A DNA stretch of 64,000 bases, from NCBI GenBank assembly GCA_903813345.2, contig CAIIXF020000004.1:25051985-25115984 (forward strand), written 5' to 3'. Below are positions 11,178-30,970 of this stretch, piece by piece. The position numbers were made by a program, and so were the translations under genes. Source of the stretch: Owenia fusiformis (taxonomy: Eukaryota > Annelida > Polychaeta > Sabellida > Oweniidae). Numbering within the stretch: the stretch's first letter is position 1; each line of letters begins with the position of its first letter. Below the pieces are notes generated by a model. That model made no database searches. It saw nothing but the letters and a program-made list of their open reading frames with translations, and was not told the DNA's origin.

Positions 11178-13463
11178 ATGGATTCTAAAGCAGAACATGA
11201 GCGTATTAACATCAAACAGGAGAATTTAAATACTGCAAATTATCAAGAATATTCAAATAATGATTTAACAATTATTCAAGAAAGCATTTATGTAGAAAGC
11301 ACAGAAATCAAACAAGAACATCTCTTTGGTTGTACAACTAAAAATGAAATATTAGAACCAAAGGATGAAGTCTACGAGGATTATCTTAGCAAAGAGGATT
11401 ACTGCAATGAGGATTATGTTAGCAATGTGGATGACGTTGCCGTTGAACTTGATATTAAGAAAGAACCTTTAGACATTGTAAGCGAAGCAAACACAAATCT
11501 TGCTTCAGAGGAAATTAGGGGATGTGAAGTTGAGCAGAATGAAATATTGAACTCTGATGAACATATTAAAAGAGATGCAATTATTCTTGATGATTTATCT
11601 AATAGTGAACATGATATAAATGACAGAAGAGATCATACACTTGAAATAAGTTCAGAAGCTCTAAATAAATCAATTGAATCATTTAGATGTGAGATTTGTG
11701 GGAAGTGTTACACTATCAAAAATGATCTTGAAAAACATGCTTTGATTCATACCAGAGAGAGACCATTCCATTGTAAAGTTTGCGAAAAAAGGTTTACCTT
11801 AGCACGTTTCTTAAAACAGCACATGTTGGTTATGCATAATGACAAAAAGCAATTCAAATGTAACACCTGTTCAAAAAGCTTTCAATGGCCTTCCACTTTG
11901 AAAGTTCATGAACGAATACATACTGGGGAACGACCATTACAGTGTAAAGTTTGCGAAAAAAGGTTTACCTTAGCACGTTTGTTAAAACAGCACATGTTGG
12001 TTGTGCATAATGACAAAAAGCCATTCAAATGTAACACCTGTTCAAAAAGCTTTCTGTGGCCCTCCGCTTTGAAAGTTCATGAACGAATACATACTGGGGA
12101 ACGACCATTACAGTGTAAAGTTTGTGGTAAATGCTTTAATAATTTAGGTTCTTTTGGCATTCACAAGTTGACTCATTCTGGAAAAAAACCCTATTCATGT
12201 AGAAACTGTTTCAAATGCTTTTTAAGATATGATGATTTAAGAAAGCATGAAACGATCCATACAGACCTACGACCATATGAGTGCAAATTCTGTATGAAAC
12301 GATTTAGATTGTATTGTACTTACACACAACACAAAAGAATACATGGTATAGATAATAAATTTAAGTGTAAGTTTTGTGGGAAATATTCACAAACATTGCA
12401 AGATTTGAGAAACCATGAAATGATCCATACTGGTGAGAAGCCATTTAAATGCAAAATTTGTTTAAAAAAATTTAGAGTAGCTGGAACTTTGAAATGCCAT
12501 ATGCTTTTACATACTGGAAAACCCTTTAAATGTAAAGTTTGTGGTAAAGGCTTTCAAACGGCTCATGCTTTGAAGGCACATGAAGCTGCTAAACATACTG
12601 GAAGTAAGCCTTTTGAATGTGATGTTTGTGGAAAATGCTATGTTGATCGTTACAGCTTGAAACATCATAAAGTTACACATACTGAAGACAAGCCATTTAA
12701 ATGTAAAGAGTGTGAAAAATGCTTCTTTTTCTCAAGAGCTTTGAAGGAGCATTCAAAAGTACACAGCTTGGAGAAGCCTTTCAAATGTGCTGTTTGTCAA
12801 AGGGGTTTCACACGACAACACTCTTTAGAAATTCATAAAAGTGCTCACCATGAGGGCAAACGTTTTAATTGCAAGCTGTGTAAGAGTTCTTTCCTTTACC
12901 AAAAGTCTTTAAAAATGCATGAAATAACATGTGAAAGGAAAACAAGAGGCTTTAAGTGTCACATTTGTGATCAATCATTTGGGAAATTTAGTGCCTTAAA
13001 ATCACACAGACTATCGCATAATGAAAATGTGTACAATTGTAAAATATGTGATAAGGTGTGTGAAACCCCTGGTGATTATGAAAGTCATCAATCTTTTTAT
13101 GTAAAAGAGAACAAATTTAGATGCAAATTTTGTATGAGGTATTTCAATAACTGTGATGCATTAAAAATGCATGAAATGTTCCATACTGGAGCAACACCAT
13201 TCATATGTAAACAATGTCAAATGGGTTTTGAAACTAGAATTCAATTGAGAAAACATGAGATACTTCACTCTGCCAAACAGGAACAAACTCAATTTGATAA
13301 GGAATTCAAATGCAAAGTTTGTTCATTGACTTTTATGCAGGCTTCTACATTAAAAATCCACAAAATGACACATTCTGAAGAAAAAACAATCAAATGTTCA
13401 ATATGTGAAAAGAAATTCTCTAGACCATTTGACTTAAAGATTCATGAAAGGGTCCATAAGTAA
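11178..13463 (+). CDS. C2H2 zinc-finger protein, copy 3 (21 fingers)
   Basis: 761 residues, the closest relative of copy 1: it has the same duplicated two-finger module (fingers 2-3 and 4-5) and the same 21-finger layout, with the acidic IKQE/IKKEP N-terminus. Differences from copy 1 include a YSCRNC finger 7 and a Tyr for His at the zinc-ligand position of finger 17 (QSFYV where the other copies have QSFHV), which should weaken that finger. It sits 6,198 bp after copy 1 as part of a two-gene repeat unit. One coding exon with the conserved acceptor just upstream. Confidence 0.92.
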   Translation: MDSKAEHERINIKQENLNTANYQEYSNNDLTIIQESIYVESTEIKQEHLFGCTTKNEILEPKDEVYEDYLSKEDYCNEDYVSNVDDVAVELDIKKEPLDIVSEANTNLASEEIRGCEVEQNEILNSDEHIKRDAIILDDLSNSEHDINDRRDHTLEISSEALNKSIESFRCEICGKCYTIKNDLEKHALIHTRERPFHCKVCEKRFTLARFLKQHMLVMHNDKKQFKCNTCSKSFQWPSTLKVHERIHTGERPLQCKVCEKRFTLARLLKQHMLVVHNDKKPFKCNTCSKSFLWPSALKVHERIHTGERPLQCKVCGKCFNNLGSFGIHKLTHSGKKPYSCRNCFKCFLRYDDLRKHETIHTDLRPYECKFCMKRFRLYCTYTQHKRIHGIDNKFKCKFCGKYSQTLQDLRNHEMIHTGEKPFKCKICLKKFRVAGTLKCHMLLHTGKPFKCKVCGKGFQTAHALKAHEAAKHTGSKPFECDVCGKCYVDRYSLKHHKVTHTEDKPFKCKECEKCFFFSRALKEHSKVHSLEKPFKCAVCQRGFTRQHSLEIHKSAHHEGKRFNCKLCKSSFLYQKSLKMHEITCERKTRGFKCHICDQSFGKFSALKSHRLSHNENVYNCKICDKVCETPGDYESHQSFYVKENKFRCKFCMRYFNNCDALKMHEMFHTGATPFICKQCQMGFETRIQLRKHEILHSAKQEQTQFDKEFKCKVCSLTFMQASTLKIHKMTHSEEKTIKCSICEKKFSRPFDLKIHERVHK

Positions 13464-14556
13464 CTGAGATCATTGTGTTTATCATTATGTTATCAATATG
13501 CTTGAATGTATTAAAAACTGCATGTACTGGTATATCACTTGTAAAAAATAAAAACCAGAATACAAATAGTGACAATTTTGTGCATTCATATACTAGATAG
13601 TACTAGTACGCAATACAATTTAAAAATTAATTGAAATAATAAATCATGTTGCTTCGTGATTGTAACTCAAAAGTAAATTCATTTGGAGTAGTATACAGTA
13701 TGTTCAATAAAGAATTTAAGCCATGGACTCTATGCATTGTTGACTGAATCACAAATATAATAGATAGAAGATTAAAGTGAAAGTTATCAGCATACTGAGT
13801 ATACCACATATAGTATCCTGATTTCTTGCCAGTTTGTAATTTCATTAAAGGTAGAATCAGATCTTTGGGGGTGACAAAATTACAAGCAACATGTTTAATT
13901 GACCTACCAATCTGTTCCTTACAATCTCAAATACAATATCTCCCAAAAGATCTTCGAAATATAATAAATTGGTGAAGTTATAATGGATTCAAGTTGAAAA
14001 AATGGGTGAAAGATGTTTACATTCACCCAAATAATAAGAATGGTAACCATTCTTATAGAAAAATAACACATTATTGTAAAAATCTTTAGTTTTCCTAAAA
14101 TAAAGTGGTCACTTTGGTGATCTTTAGAAAATAGACATGAAAAGGAATGACATAAGCCAGAAATATTTTTAAATTGAAACAATTTTTTTTAGGCTGCTTG
14201 CTATCTCTGATTCTCTCTTTAAAATACATAAAAGTATAACACTCCTGGTCCTTTGGTATTGCATTGGATCTGATGTTTATAAGATATTAGACCTTTGTGA
14301 AATTGTGAATGTTATATTTATTACAAATGATGAAGATTCATTTATTTTCTTTTTCATTTTATATTACTTTTCCTCGAGAATTGATAAGGACAAACATACT
14401 GAGTTTTCAAATGTTTCAATTCAATCTTATTTATCACGATTATCACTTGCTATTTTCATACAAATGTACCAAATTTATGTCATTTATTCACAATAATACT
14501 GACTTTATAGTAATAATTCAAGCTAAAATAAGGTTTGTCTTCTAATTCCAGAAGAG
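13464..14556 (+). other. Spacer between zinc-finger copies 3 and 4 (long type)
   Basis: Almost identical in content to the spacer after copy 1, including the ~350-bp block missing from the short spacers. It ends in the conserved 3' splice site before 14557. No gene is seen. Confidence 0.7.
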
Positions 14557-16679
14557 ATGGATTCTAAAGCAGAACATGAGTGTATTAACATCAAACAGGA
14601 GAATTTAAATACTGCAAATTATCAAGAATATTCAAATAATGATTTCACAATTATTCAAGAAAGCATTTATGTAGAAAGCACAGAAATCAAACAAGAACAT
14701 CTCTTTGGTTGTACAACTAAAAATGAAATATTGGAACCAAAGGATGAAGTCAACGAGGATTATCTTAGCAAAGAGGATTACAGCAATGAGGATTATGTTA
14801 GCAATGTGGATGACGTTGCCGTTGAACTTGATATTAAGAAAGAACCTTTAGACATTGTAAGTGAAACAAACACTAATCTTGCTTTAGAGGAAATTAGGGG
14901 ATGTGAAGTTGAGCCGAATGTAATATTGAACTCTGCTGAACATATTGAAAGAGGTGCAGTTATTCTTGATGATTTATCTAATAGTGAACATGATATGAAT
15001 GACAGAAGAGATCATACACTTGAAATAAGTTCAGAAACTCTAAATAAATCAATTGAATCATTCAGATGTGAGATTTGTGGGAAATGTTACTCTATCAAAA
15101 ATGATCTTGACAAACATGCTTTGAAACACACCAGAGAGAGACCATTTCATTGTCACGTTTGTGAAAAAAGCTTTACATCCTCACTTTTGTTAAAACGTCA
15201 CATCTTGAATTTGCATTCGGATTCAGGTGAAAAGCCTTTCAAGTGTAAAAATTGTTCAAAAAGCTTTCTGTGGTCTTCCAAATTAAAAGTTCATGAACGA
15301 ATACATACTGGGGAACGACCATTACAGTGTAAAGTTTGTGGTAAATGCTTTAATAATTTAGGTTCTTTTGGCATTCACCAGTTGACTCATTCTGGAAAAA
15401 AAACTATAAATGTAGAAACTGTTTCAAATGCTTTTTAAGATATGATGATTTAAGAAAGGATGAAACGATCCATACAGACCTACGACCATATGAGTGCAAA
15501 TTTTGTATGAAAAGATTTAGATTGTATTGTACTTACACACAACACAAAAGAATACATGGTATAGATAATAAATGTAAGTGTAAGTTTTGTGGGAAATATT
15601 CACAAACATTGCAAGATTTGAGAAACCATGAAATGATCCATACTGGTGAGAAGCCATTTAAATGCGAAATTTGTTTAAAAAGGTTTAGACTAGCTGTTAC
15701 TTTTAAATGTCATATGCTTTTACATACTGGAAAACCCTTTAAATGTAAAGTTTGTCGTAAAGGCTTTCAAACGGCTCGTGCTTTGAAGGCACATGAAGCT
15801 GCTAAACATACTGGAAGTAAGCCTTTTGAATGTGATGTTTGTGGAAAATGCTATGTTGATCGTTACAGCTTGAAACAACATAAAGTTACACATACTGAAG
15901 ACAAGCCATTTAAATGTAAAGAGTGTGAAAAATGCTTCTTTTTCTCAAGAGCTTTGAAGGAGCATTCAAAAGTACACAGCTTGGAGAAGCCTTTCAAATG
16001 TGCAGTTTGTCAAAGGGGTTTCATACGACAACACTCTTTAGAAATTCATAAAAGTGCTCACCATGAGGGCAAACGTTTTAATTGCAAGCTGTGTAAGAGT
16101 TCTTTCCTTTACCAAAAGTCTTTAAAAATGCATGAAATAACATGTGAAAGGAAAACAAGAGGCTTTAAGTGTCACATTTGTGATCAATCATTTGGGAAAT
16201 TTAGTGCCTTAAAATCACACAGACTATCGCATAGTAATGAAAATATGTACAATTGTAAATTATGTGATAAGGTGTTTGAAACCCCTGGTGATTATGAAAC
16301 CCATCAATCTTTTCATTTAAAAGAGAACAAATTTAGATGCAAATTCTGCATGAGGTATTTCAATGACTGTGATGCATTAAGATTGCATGAAATGTTCCAT
16401 ACTGGAGCAACACCATTCATATGTAAACAGTGTCAAATGGGTTTTGAAACTAGAATTGAATTGAGAAAACATGAGATACTTCACTCTGCCAAACAGAAAC
16501 TTACTAAATTTGATAAGGAATTCAAATGCAAAGTTTGTTCAATGACTTTTATGCAGACTTCTACGTTGAAAATCCACGAAATGACACATTCTGAAGAAAA
16601 AACAATTAAATGTTCAATATGTGATAAGAAATTCTCCAGACCATTTGACTTAAAGATTCATGAAAGGGTCCATAAGTAA
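14557..16679 (+). pseudogene. C2H2 zinc-finger gene, copy 4, broken by frameshift
   Basis: The locus is 2,123 bp, one base shorter than the 2,124-bp coding exons of copies 2 and 5. The frame runs 14557-15438 (293 residues) and is then lost at about 15395-15402, where a run of nine A in copies 1 and 5 is eight A here. The original frame resumes and continues to 16679 (open from 15507 on). A second lesion just after the break (aaggat at 15457-15462 where others have aagcat) turns a zinc-binding His of the seventh-type finger into Asp. Without the frameshift it would be a 19-finger protein of the copy 2/5 type. The truncated product would keep the N-terminus and three to four fingers. An A-run indel could also be a sequencing error, but the His-to-Asp change is independent of it. 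Confidence 0.8.
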
Positions 16680-17383
16680 CTGAGATCATTTGTGTTTATC
16701 ATTATGTTATCAATATGCTTGAATGTATTAAAAAACTGTATGTATATCACTTGTAATAAAATAAAAACCAAAATACAAATAGTGACAATTTTTGTGCAGT
16801 CATATTCTAGTACACAATACAATTTAAAAGTTAACTGAAATAATAAATCATGTTGCTTTATGATTGTAACTCAAAAATAAATTCATTTGGAGAAGTATAC
16901 AGTATGTTCAATACAGAATTTAAGCCATGGACTCTATGCATTGTTGACTGAATCACAAATATAATAGAAGATTAAAGTGAAAGTTAACAGTATACTGAGT
17001 ATACCACATATAGTATCCTGATTTATTGCCAGTTTGTAATTTCATTAAAATGCATAAAAGTATAACACTCCTGGTCCTTTGGTATTGCATTGGATCTAAT
17101 GTTTATAAGATATTAGACCTTTGTGAAATTGTGAATGTTATATTTATTACAATTGATGAAGATTCATTTATTTTCTTTTTCATTTTATATTACTTTTCCT
17201 CGAGAATTGATAAGGACAAACATACTGAGTTTTAAATGTTTCGATTCAATCTTATTTACCTCGATAATATCACTTGCTATTTTCATACAAATGTACCAAA
17301 TTTATGTCATTTATTCACAATAATACTGACTTTATAGTAATAATTCAAGCTAAAATAAGGTTTGTCTTCTAATTCCAGAAGAG
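16680..17383 (+). other. Spacer between zinc-finger copies 4 and 5 (short type)
   Basis: Matches the spacer after copy 2: 3' UTR, poly(A) signal and the pre-gene block with the conserved acceptor before 17384. No gene is seen. Confidence 0.7.
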
Positions 17384-19507
17384 ATGGATTCTAAAGCAGA
17401 ACATGAGCGTATAAACATCAAACAGGAGAATTTAAATACTGCAAATTATCAAGAATATTCAAATAATGATTTAAGAATTATTCAAGAAAGCATTTATGTA
17501 GAAAGCACAGAAATCAAACAAGAACATCTCTTTGGTTGTACATCTAAAAATGAAATATTGGAACCAAAGGATGAAGTCAACGAGGATTATCTTAGCAAAG
17601 AGGATTACTGCAATGAGGATTATGTTAGCAATGTGGATGACGTTGCCGTTGAACTTGATATTAAGAAAGAACCTTTAGACATCGTAAGCGAAGCAAACAC
17701 TAATCTTGCTTTAGAGGAAATTAGGGGATGTGAAGTTGAGCCGAATGTAATATTGAACTCTGCTGAACATATTGAAAGAGGTGCAGTTATTCTTGATGAT
17801 TTATCTAAAAGTGAATATAATATAAATGACAGAAGAGATCATACACTTGAAATAAGTTCAGAAACTTTGAATAAATCAATTGAATCATTCAGATGTGAGA
17901 TTTGTGGGAAATGTTACTCTATCAAAAATGATCTTGACAAACATGCTTTGAAACACACCAGAGAGAGACCATTTCATTGTCACGTTTGTGAAAAAAGCTT
18001 TACGTCCTCACTTTTGTTAAAACGTCACATCTTGAATTTGCATTCGGATTCAGGTGAAAAGCCTTTCAAGTGTAAAAACTGTTCAAAAAGCTTTCTGTGG
18101 TCTTCCAAATTAAAAGTTCATGAACGAATACATACTGGGGAACGACCATTACAGTGTAAAGTTTGTGGTAAATGCTTTAATAATTTAGGTTCTTTTGGCA
18201 TTCACCAGTTGACTCATTCTGGAAAAAAAAACTATAAATGTAGAAACTGTTTCAAATGCTTTTTAAGATATGATGATTTAAGAAAGCATGAAACGATCCA
18301 TACAGACCTACGACCATATGAGTGCAAATTTTGTATGAAAAGATTTAGATTGTATTGTACTTATACACAACACAAAAGAATACATGGTATAGATAATAAA
18401 TTTAAGTGTAAGTTTTGTGGGAAATATTCACAAACATTGCAAGATTTGAGAAACCATGAAATGATCCATACTGGTGAGAAGCCATTTAAATGCAAAATTT
18501 GTTTAAAAAAATTTAGAGTAGCTGGAACTTTGAAATGCCATATGCTTTTACATACTGGAAAACCCTTTAAATGTAAAGTTTGTGGTAAAGGCTTTCAAAC
18601 GGCTCATGCTTTGAAGGCACATGAAGCTGCTAAACATACTGGAAGTAAGCCTTTTGAATGTGATGTTTGTGGAAAATGCTATGTTGATCGTTACAGCTTG
18701 AAACATCATAAAGTTACACATACTGAAGACAAGCCATTTAAATGTAAAGAGTGTGAAAAATGCTTCTTTTTCTCAAGAGCTTTGAAGGAGCATTCAAAAG
18801 TACACAGCTTGGAGAAGCCTTTCAAATGTGCAGTTTGTCAAAGGGGTTTCATACGACAACAATCTTTAGAAATTCATAAAAGTGCTCACCATGAGGGCAA
18901 ACGTTTTAATTGCAAGCTGTGTAAGAGTTCTTTCCTTTACCCAAAGTCTTTAAAAATACATGAAATAACATGTGAAAGAAAAAAAAGAGGCTTTAAGTGT
19001 CACATTTGTGATCAATCATTTGGGAAATTTAGTGCCTTAAAATCACACAGACTATCGCATAGTAATGAAAATGTGTACAATTGTAAAATATGTGATAAGG
19101 TGTTTGAAACCCCTGGTGATTATGAAAGCCATCAATCTTTTCATTTAAAAGAGAACAAATTTAGATGCAAATTCTGTATGAGGTATTTCAATGACTGTGA
19201 TACATTAAAAATGCATGAAATGTTCCATACTGGAGCAACACCATTCATATGTAAACAGTGTCAAATGGGTTTTGAAACTAGAATTGAATTGAGAAAACAT
19301 GAGATACTTCACTCTGCCAAACAGGAACCAACTAAACTTGATAAGGAATTCAAATGCAAAGTTTGTTCATTGACTTTTATGCAGGCTTCTACATTAAGAA
19401 TCCACGAAATGACACATTCTGAAGAAAAAACAATCAAATGTTCAATATGTGATAAGAAATTCTCGAGACCATTTGACTTAAAGATTCATGAAAGGGTTCA
19501 TAAGTAG
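17384..19507 (+). CDS. C2H2 zinc-finger protein, copy 5 (19 fingers)
   Basis: 707 residues, 19 C2H2 fingers after an acidic, finger-free N-terminus with three sumoylation-type motifs. It is the copy 2/4 type with the single two-finger module near the start of the array. The leader shows the same polypyrimidine-CAG acceptor. It is the last member of the tandem series; the homologous 3' flank continues to about 19715 and then breaks off. Function is inferred only from the fold (nuclear DNA-binding regulator). Confidence 0.92.
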   Translation: MDSKAEHERINIKQENLNTANYQEYSNNDLRIIQESIYVESTEIKQEHLFGCTSKNEILEPKDEVNEDYLSKEDYCNEDYVSNVDDVAVELDIKKEPLDIVSEANTNLALEEIRGCEVEPNVILNSAEHIERGAVILDDLSKSEYNINDRRDHTLEISSETLNKSIESFRCEICGKCYSIKNDLDKHALKHTRERPFHCHVCEKSFTSSLLLKRHILNLHSDSGEKPFKCKNCSKSFLWSSKLKVHERIHTGERPLQCKVCGKCFNNLGSFGIHQLTHSGKKNYKCRNCFKCFLRYDDLRKHETIHTDLRPYECKFCMKRFRLYCTYTQHKRIHGIDNKFKCKFCGKYSQTLQDLRNHEMIHTGEKPFKCKICLKKFRVAGTLKCHMLLHTGKPFKCKVCGKGFQTAHALKAHEAAKHTGSKPFECDVCGKCYVDRYSLKHHKVTHTEDKPFKCKECEKCFFFSRALKEHSKVHSLEKPFKCAVCQRGFIRQQSLEIHKSAHHEGKRFNCKLCKSSFLYPKSLKIHEITCERKKRGFKCHICDQSFGKFSALKSHRLSHSNENVYNCKICDKVFETPGDYESHQSFHLKENKFRCKFCMRYFNDCDTLKMHEMFHTGATPFICKQCQMGFETRIELRKHEILHSAKQEPTKLDKEFKCKVCSLTFMQASTLRIHEMTHSEEKTIKCSICDKKFSRPFDLKIHERVHK

Positions 19508-19860
19508 AGATCATTGGTATCATTGTGTTTATCATTATGTTATTATTATCATTATGTTATCAATATGCTTGAATGTATTGAAAAAGTGTATGTATATCAC
19601 CTGTAAAAAATAAAAACCAGAATACAAATAGTGACAATTTTTGTGCATTCATATACTAGATAGTACTAGTACGCAATACAATTTAAAAATTAATTGAAAT
19701 AACAAATCTTGTTGCATTGTGATTGTAAGTCAACATTTTTTGTATGGCCATTTTGTGTAGTGCATCCTACCAAGTTTTATTAATTTACTGAATACGGATG
19801 TCCGATGTTACGTCTGATGTTTATAGCATCTTTCTCACAGGTTTGCATCGTCCATAAAGA
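19508..19860. other. 3' flank of the zinc-finger array
   Basis: Homology to the other 3' flanks (AATAAA near 19610) ends at about 19715; the rest up to the foldback at 19861 shows nothing that I recognise. Confidence 0.6.
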
Positions 19861-20144
19861 CTGAGTTTGTATTTGCGAATGCAACTAACGGCTGAGGGCT
19901 ACTGGATTAACCTACTAGTACAATAACATATGCAACACATTTAAATATGAATAGTATATGCCACTATTCCATTCCTATTTAATAGAGTTAGTCATAATAT
20001 ACAGGGTGTCCCAGAAGTAATTTCATATTGTTTCCATATCAAATAAAAATTTTAGAGCATAATTATCATTACTTCTGGGACACCCTGTAGTAGGTTAATC
20101 TGGAAGCCTCGAGCCGTTAGATGCATTCGTGAATACAAGCTGAG
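19861..20144. repeat. Foldback element with a MITE at its centre
   Basis: Arms 19861-19918 and about 20087-20144 are imperfect inverted copies (shared core reads taacggct...ggattaacctacta). A 90-bp MITE occupies part of the loop. Confidence 0.7.
20000..20089. mobile_element. 90-bp MITE with 22-bp terminal inverted repeats
   Basis: Perfect 22-bp inverted ends at 20000-20021 and 20068-20089 (start TACAGGGTGTCCCAGAAG) with TA at each tip, as in Tc1/mariner-type elements. It is too short to code. Confidence 0.8.
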
Positions 20145-20770
20145 ATGGAGAAAGCGAGGCTTACCATGATGGATCTATTTCAATCGATACGATTTTATGA
20201 CCATTTTGCAAAACATGCTGCAAACGCTAGCCTCGTGTCTGGAGGCAAACCTGAGAACCAATAGCTTATCATTAGAAGTTTCATTTTTTATAAAATTTAG
20301 AAAAGTGGAGACTGATAGAAAAATGTTTGTCGGGAGTGTCCTTAATAAAGAAAACGATTTCGAGATCTACAGAGAGATTGAGCCCTAAACTTACACCTAA
20401 TGTAACATTTGCAAAGATATTCTCAGATTCTGATCTTGTGTGCGCACAAGTTAGCTAAGCTATCATTTAATGCATTAATGCCATTTGGGCTGACGTCAGT
20501 GTATTAGAAACATCATATCCTTAAATGAGTACCATAGCCATTACAGGGGCGTAGCCAGCTTTCAGTCAGGGGTCGCGATCGCCCAAAAAATCGGTTTTCA
20601 GTCAGGGGGTGCGATTGTGGCATAAACAAGATTTATTTTGAATTTTACCAAAACGGATGCATCTTCCTTCAAAATTTATTTTTATTGGTTATGAGAGGCG
20701 CACCCCATTGTGTACAAGCAAGTCTGCCATATTGTCATATCTTGATTCGTTCATATAGTAAGCTAGTATG
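20145..20770. other. Intergenic, no gene seen
   Basis: A GGGGCGTAGCCAG-type motif at about 20549, followed by two similar ttttcagtcaggggg stretches, suggests one end of an old repeat. Nothing else is supported. Confidence 0.4.
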
Positions 20771-28997
<8,227 letters not shown>

Positions 28998-29048
28998 TTA
29001 TTTGTTTATATTTGAAACGTTATGCGTGCAAATAAAATCGAATGGGAA

Positions 29049-29316
29049 ACCCCCGGGGGTTTCACTCCAATATACTTTTAAAAAATATATAATTTTTCTA
29101 GTGATTTGTTCCAGGCCTTAACAACTGAATTAACGAATTTAATACAATTTTTTATAGAAAGATTCGATTTTGACTTAAAAGGGTACTTTCATAGACAATT
29201 TTCCATGTTTTTTCCTCTCAGATTGGCCAATTTTCATGTTTTATACTCAAAGCCAAAATTGGCCGCGCTGCACATACATGTACCTATCCAAATTATTTAG
29301 AGTAAACCCCCGGGGG
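29049..29316. mobile_element. MITE, copy 1 of a GGGGGTTTCACTC family
   Basis: Ends ccccgggggtttcactcc and agtaaacccccggggg are inverted copies. The interior (ttccatgttttttcctctca, ccaaaattgg, gctgcacatac) is shared with 63103-63444. It is probably a non-autonomous DNA transposon. Confidence 0.75.
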
Positions 29317-30217
29317 AAACCTGTACGTCATAAATCGCCCTATTCAAATGCATGCATGATGTAGCCTAGTTTTCCTCATAAAACAATCCGTTACTTACAT
29401 CATCGTGTACTATGCCAGTTATACAGCTGGTTTTCTATGATACATATTTTAAACATGCTCGTTTCGTAAGATATTTGAAGCTAAAGCATGTATGACATAC
29501 ATGTACATCATTTTCTGCAGAAAGCATTATACTATGCATCGAAATCAAAATTGCCAGCATAGTATTCAAAAGACATGAGTATAATGATTCCCATTGCCAG
29601 CAATCTGAAATTGCCAGAAATCTCCCGTTCTAAACACAGATCTGAAACTGATCGGGTATCTGAAGTAGACTAAGTCAGCGCTTCTTTTGTATACGCGCTA
29701 TACAGCTATATACATTACTGTATAATTTATTGGCTTTGCATTCACGGAGACGTTACGAAGACTTAATGCTCTTAGCTCTAATACTCTATAATAGTAATGG
29801 TCTTTTTAATAATTCAACTAATTATTTAATCATTTGATTTAACTTTGTTCTTTTTGCTTTCGACTAAATCGATATTGATTGATGAGTGAATAAAAAATTC
29901 ACGAAAGCGTTCAAATGATGTAATTGTATTTTAATCAATTTTAACAAAATACAAACAATTGATTTCGAATGTTGTCACTTGTGCTTTTTTATTTGACTTG
30001 GAATAAATGTACATAAAATAACATTGATTTCTTATATTTCGTTTTTTTGCTCTGCTATATTCATCCTCAACGGATTGGCATAAGTAAAACCTATTTTGAA
30101 AACAGCATTCATCTTATTCTAACACTTTATCTATCAATGACCCATGGCTCCCTAAAGTCCGAAGTCGATCGAGTGAACGAAGATGCACCGAAGTTAGAAC
30201 AACAAAAAACACCTGGG
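29317..30217. other. Intergenic, no gene seen
   Basis: AT-rich sequence upstream of the esterase gene. I see no open frame, RNA gene or repeat that I can support. Confidence 0.5.
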
Positions 30218-30612
30218 TGTTAATCCGTGGATTATCCTTTAGATGTTAATCCGTATCGTGGATTATCCTTAAGATGTTAATCCGTACCGTTAATCATCCT
30301 TTCGATGTTAATCCGTACTGTGGATTATCCTTTAGATGTTAATCCGTACCGTGGATTATCCTTTAGATGTTAATCCGTATCGTGGATTATCCTTTAGATG
30401 TTAATCCGTACTGTGGATTATCCTTTAGATGTTAATCCATACCGTGGATTATCCTTTAGATGTAAATCCGTACCGTGGATTATCCTTTAGGTGTTAATCC
30501 GTACCGTGGATTATCCTTTAGGTGTTAATCCGTACCTTGGATTATCCTTTAGGTGTTAATCCGTACCATGGATTATCCTTTAGATGTTAATTCTGTAGCG
30601 TGGATTATCCTT
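30218..30612. repeat. Minisatellite, 31-bp period
   Basis: About 12-13 copies of a unit reading gttaatccgtaccgtggatt then atcctttagat, with small substitutions (accgt/actgt/atcgt). Near-identical units indicate recent expansion or homogenisation. No spacers, so it is not a CRISPR array. Confidence 0.92.
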
Positions 30613-30747
30613 GAAAATGAGAAATATATTTTGGGAATTTGTGATGTAATCTGACAGTCAATATAAGGTAACATAGTGTATTGATGTTTTTTATATGTAA
30701 ACATATGCAAACTACAGGTACATGAAAAACTCCCCTCCCATTCATTC

Positions 30748-30970
30748 AAAATGGTAGTCCAAAACAGGACCGAAGAGAAAGTTGACTCGGTCAATCTTGT
30801 ATATTTGGCCTTGGAATTTCAGAATTATTTAGTTCATTCAATGTGAATTTTTCGTGAAAGTTTGATGATAATTTGCTTATTGAGTCAAAAACTACACTAT
30901 TACTAGGAGTATGTTTTGCAAGATTGACCGATCAACTTTTCTTTGGTCCTGTTTGATTCTGGACACCCTC
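30748..30970. mobile_element. Hairpin-type MITE
   Basis: Arms about 30748-30804 and 30917-30970 are inverted copies (shared core: aacaggacc, aagttga, cggtcaatcttg). No coding content. The remaining stretches 30613-30747 and 30971-31361 show nothing else. Confidence 0.65.

Noticed and set aside
30218-30612. Possible CRISPR-like repeat
   Set aside because: The units are contiguous with no unique spacers, and the genome is eukaryotic; it is a minisatellite.
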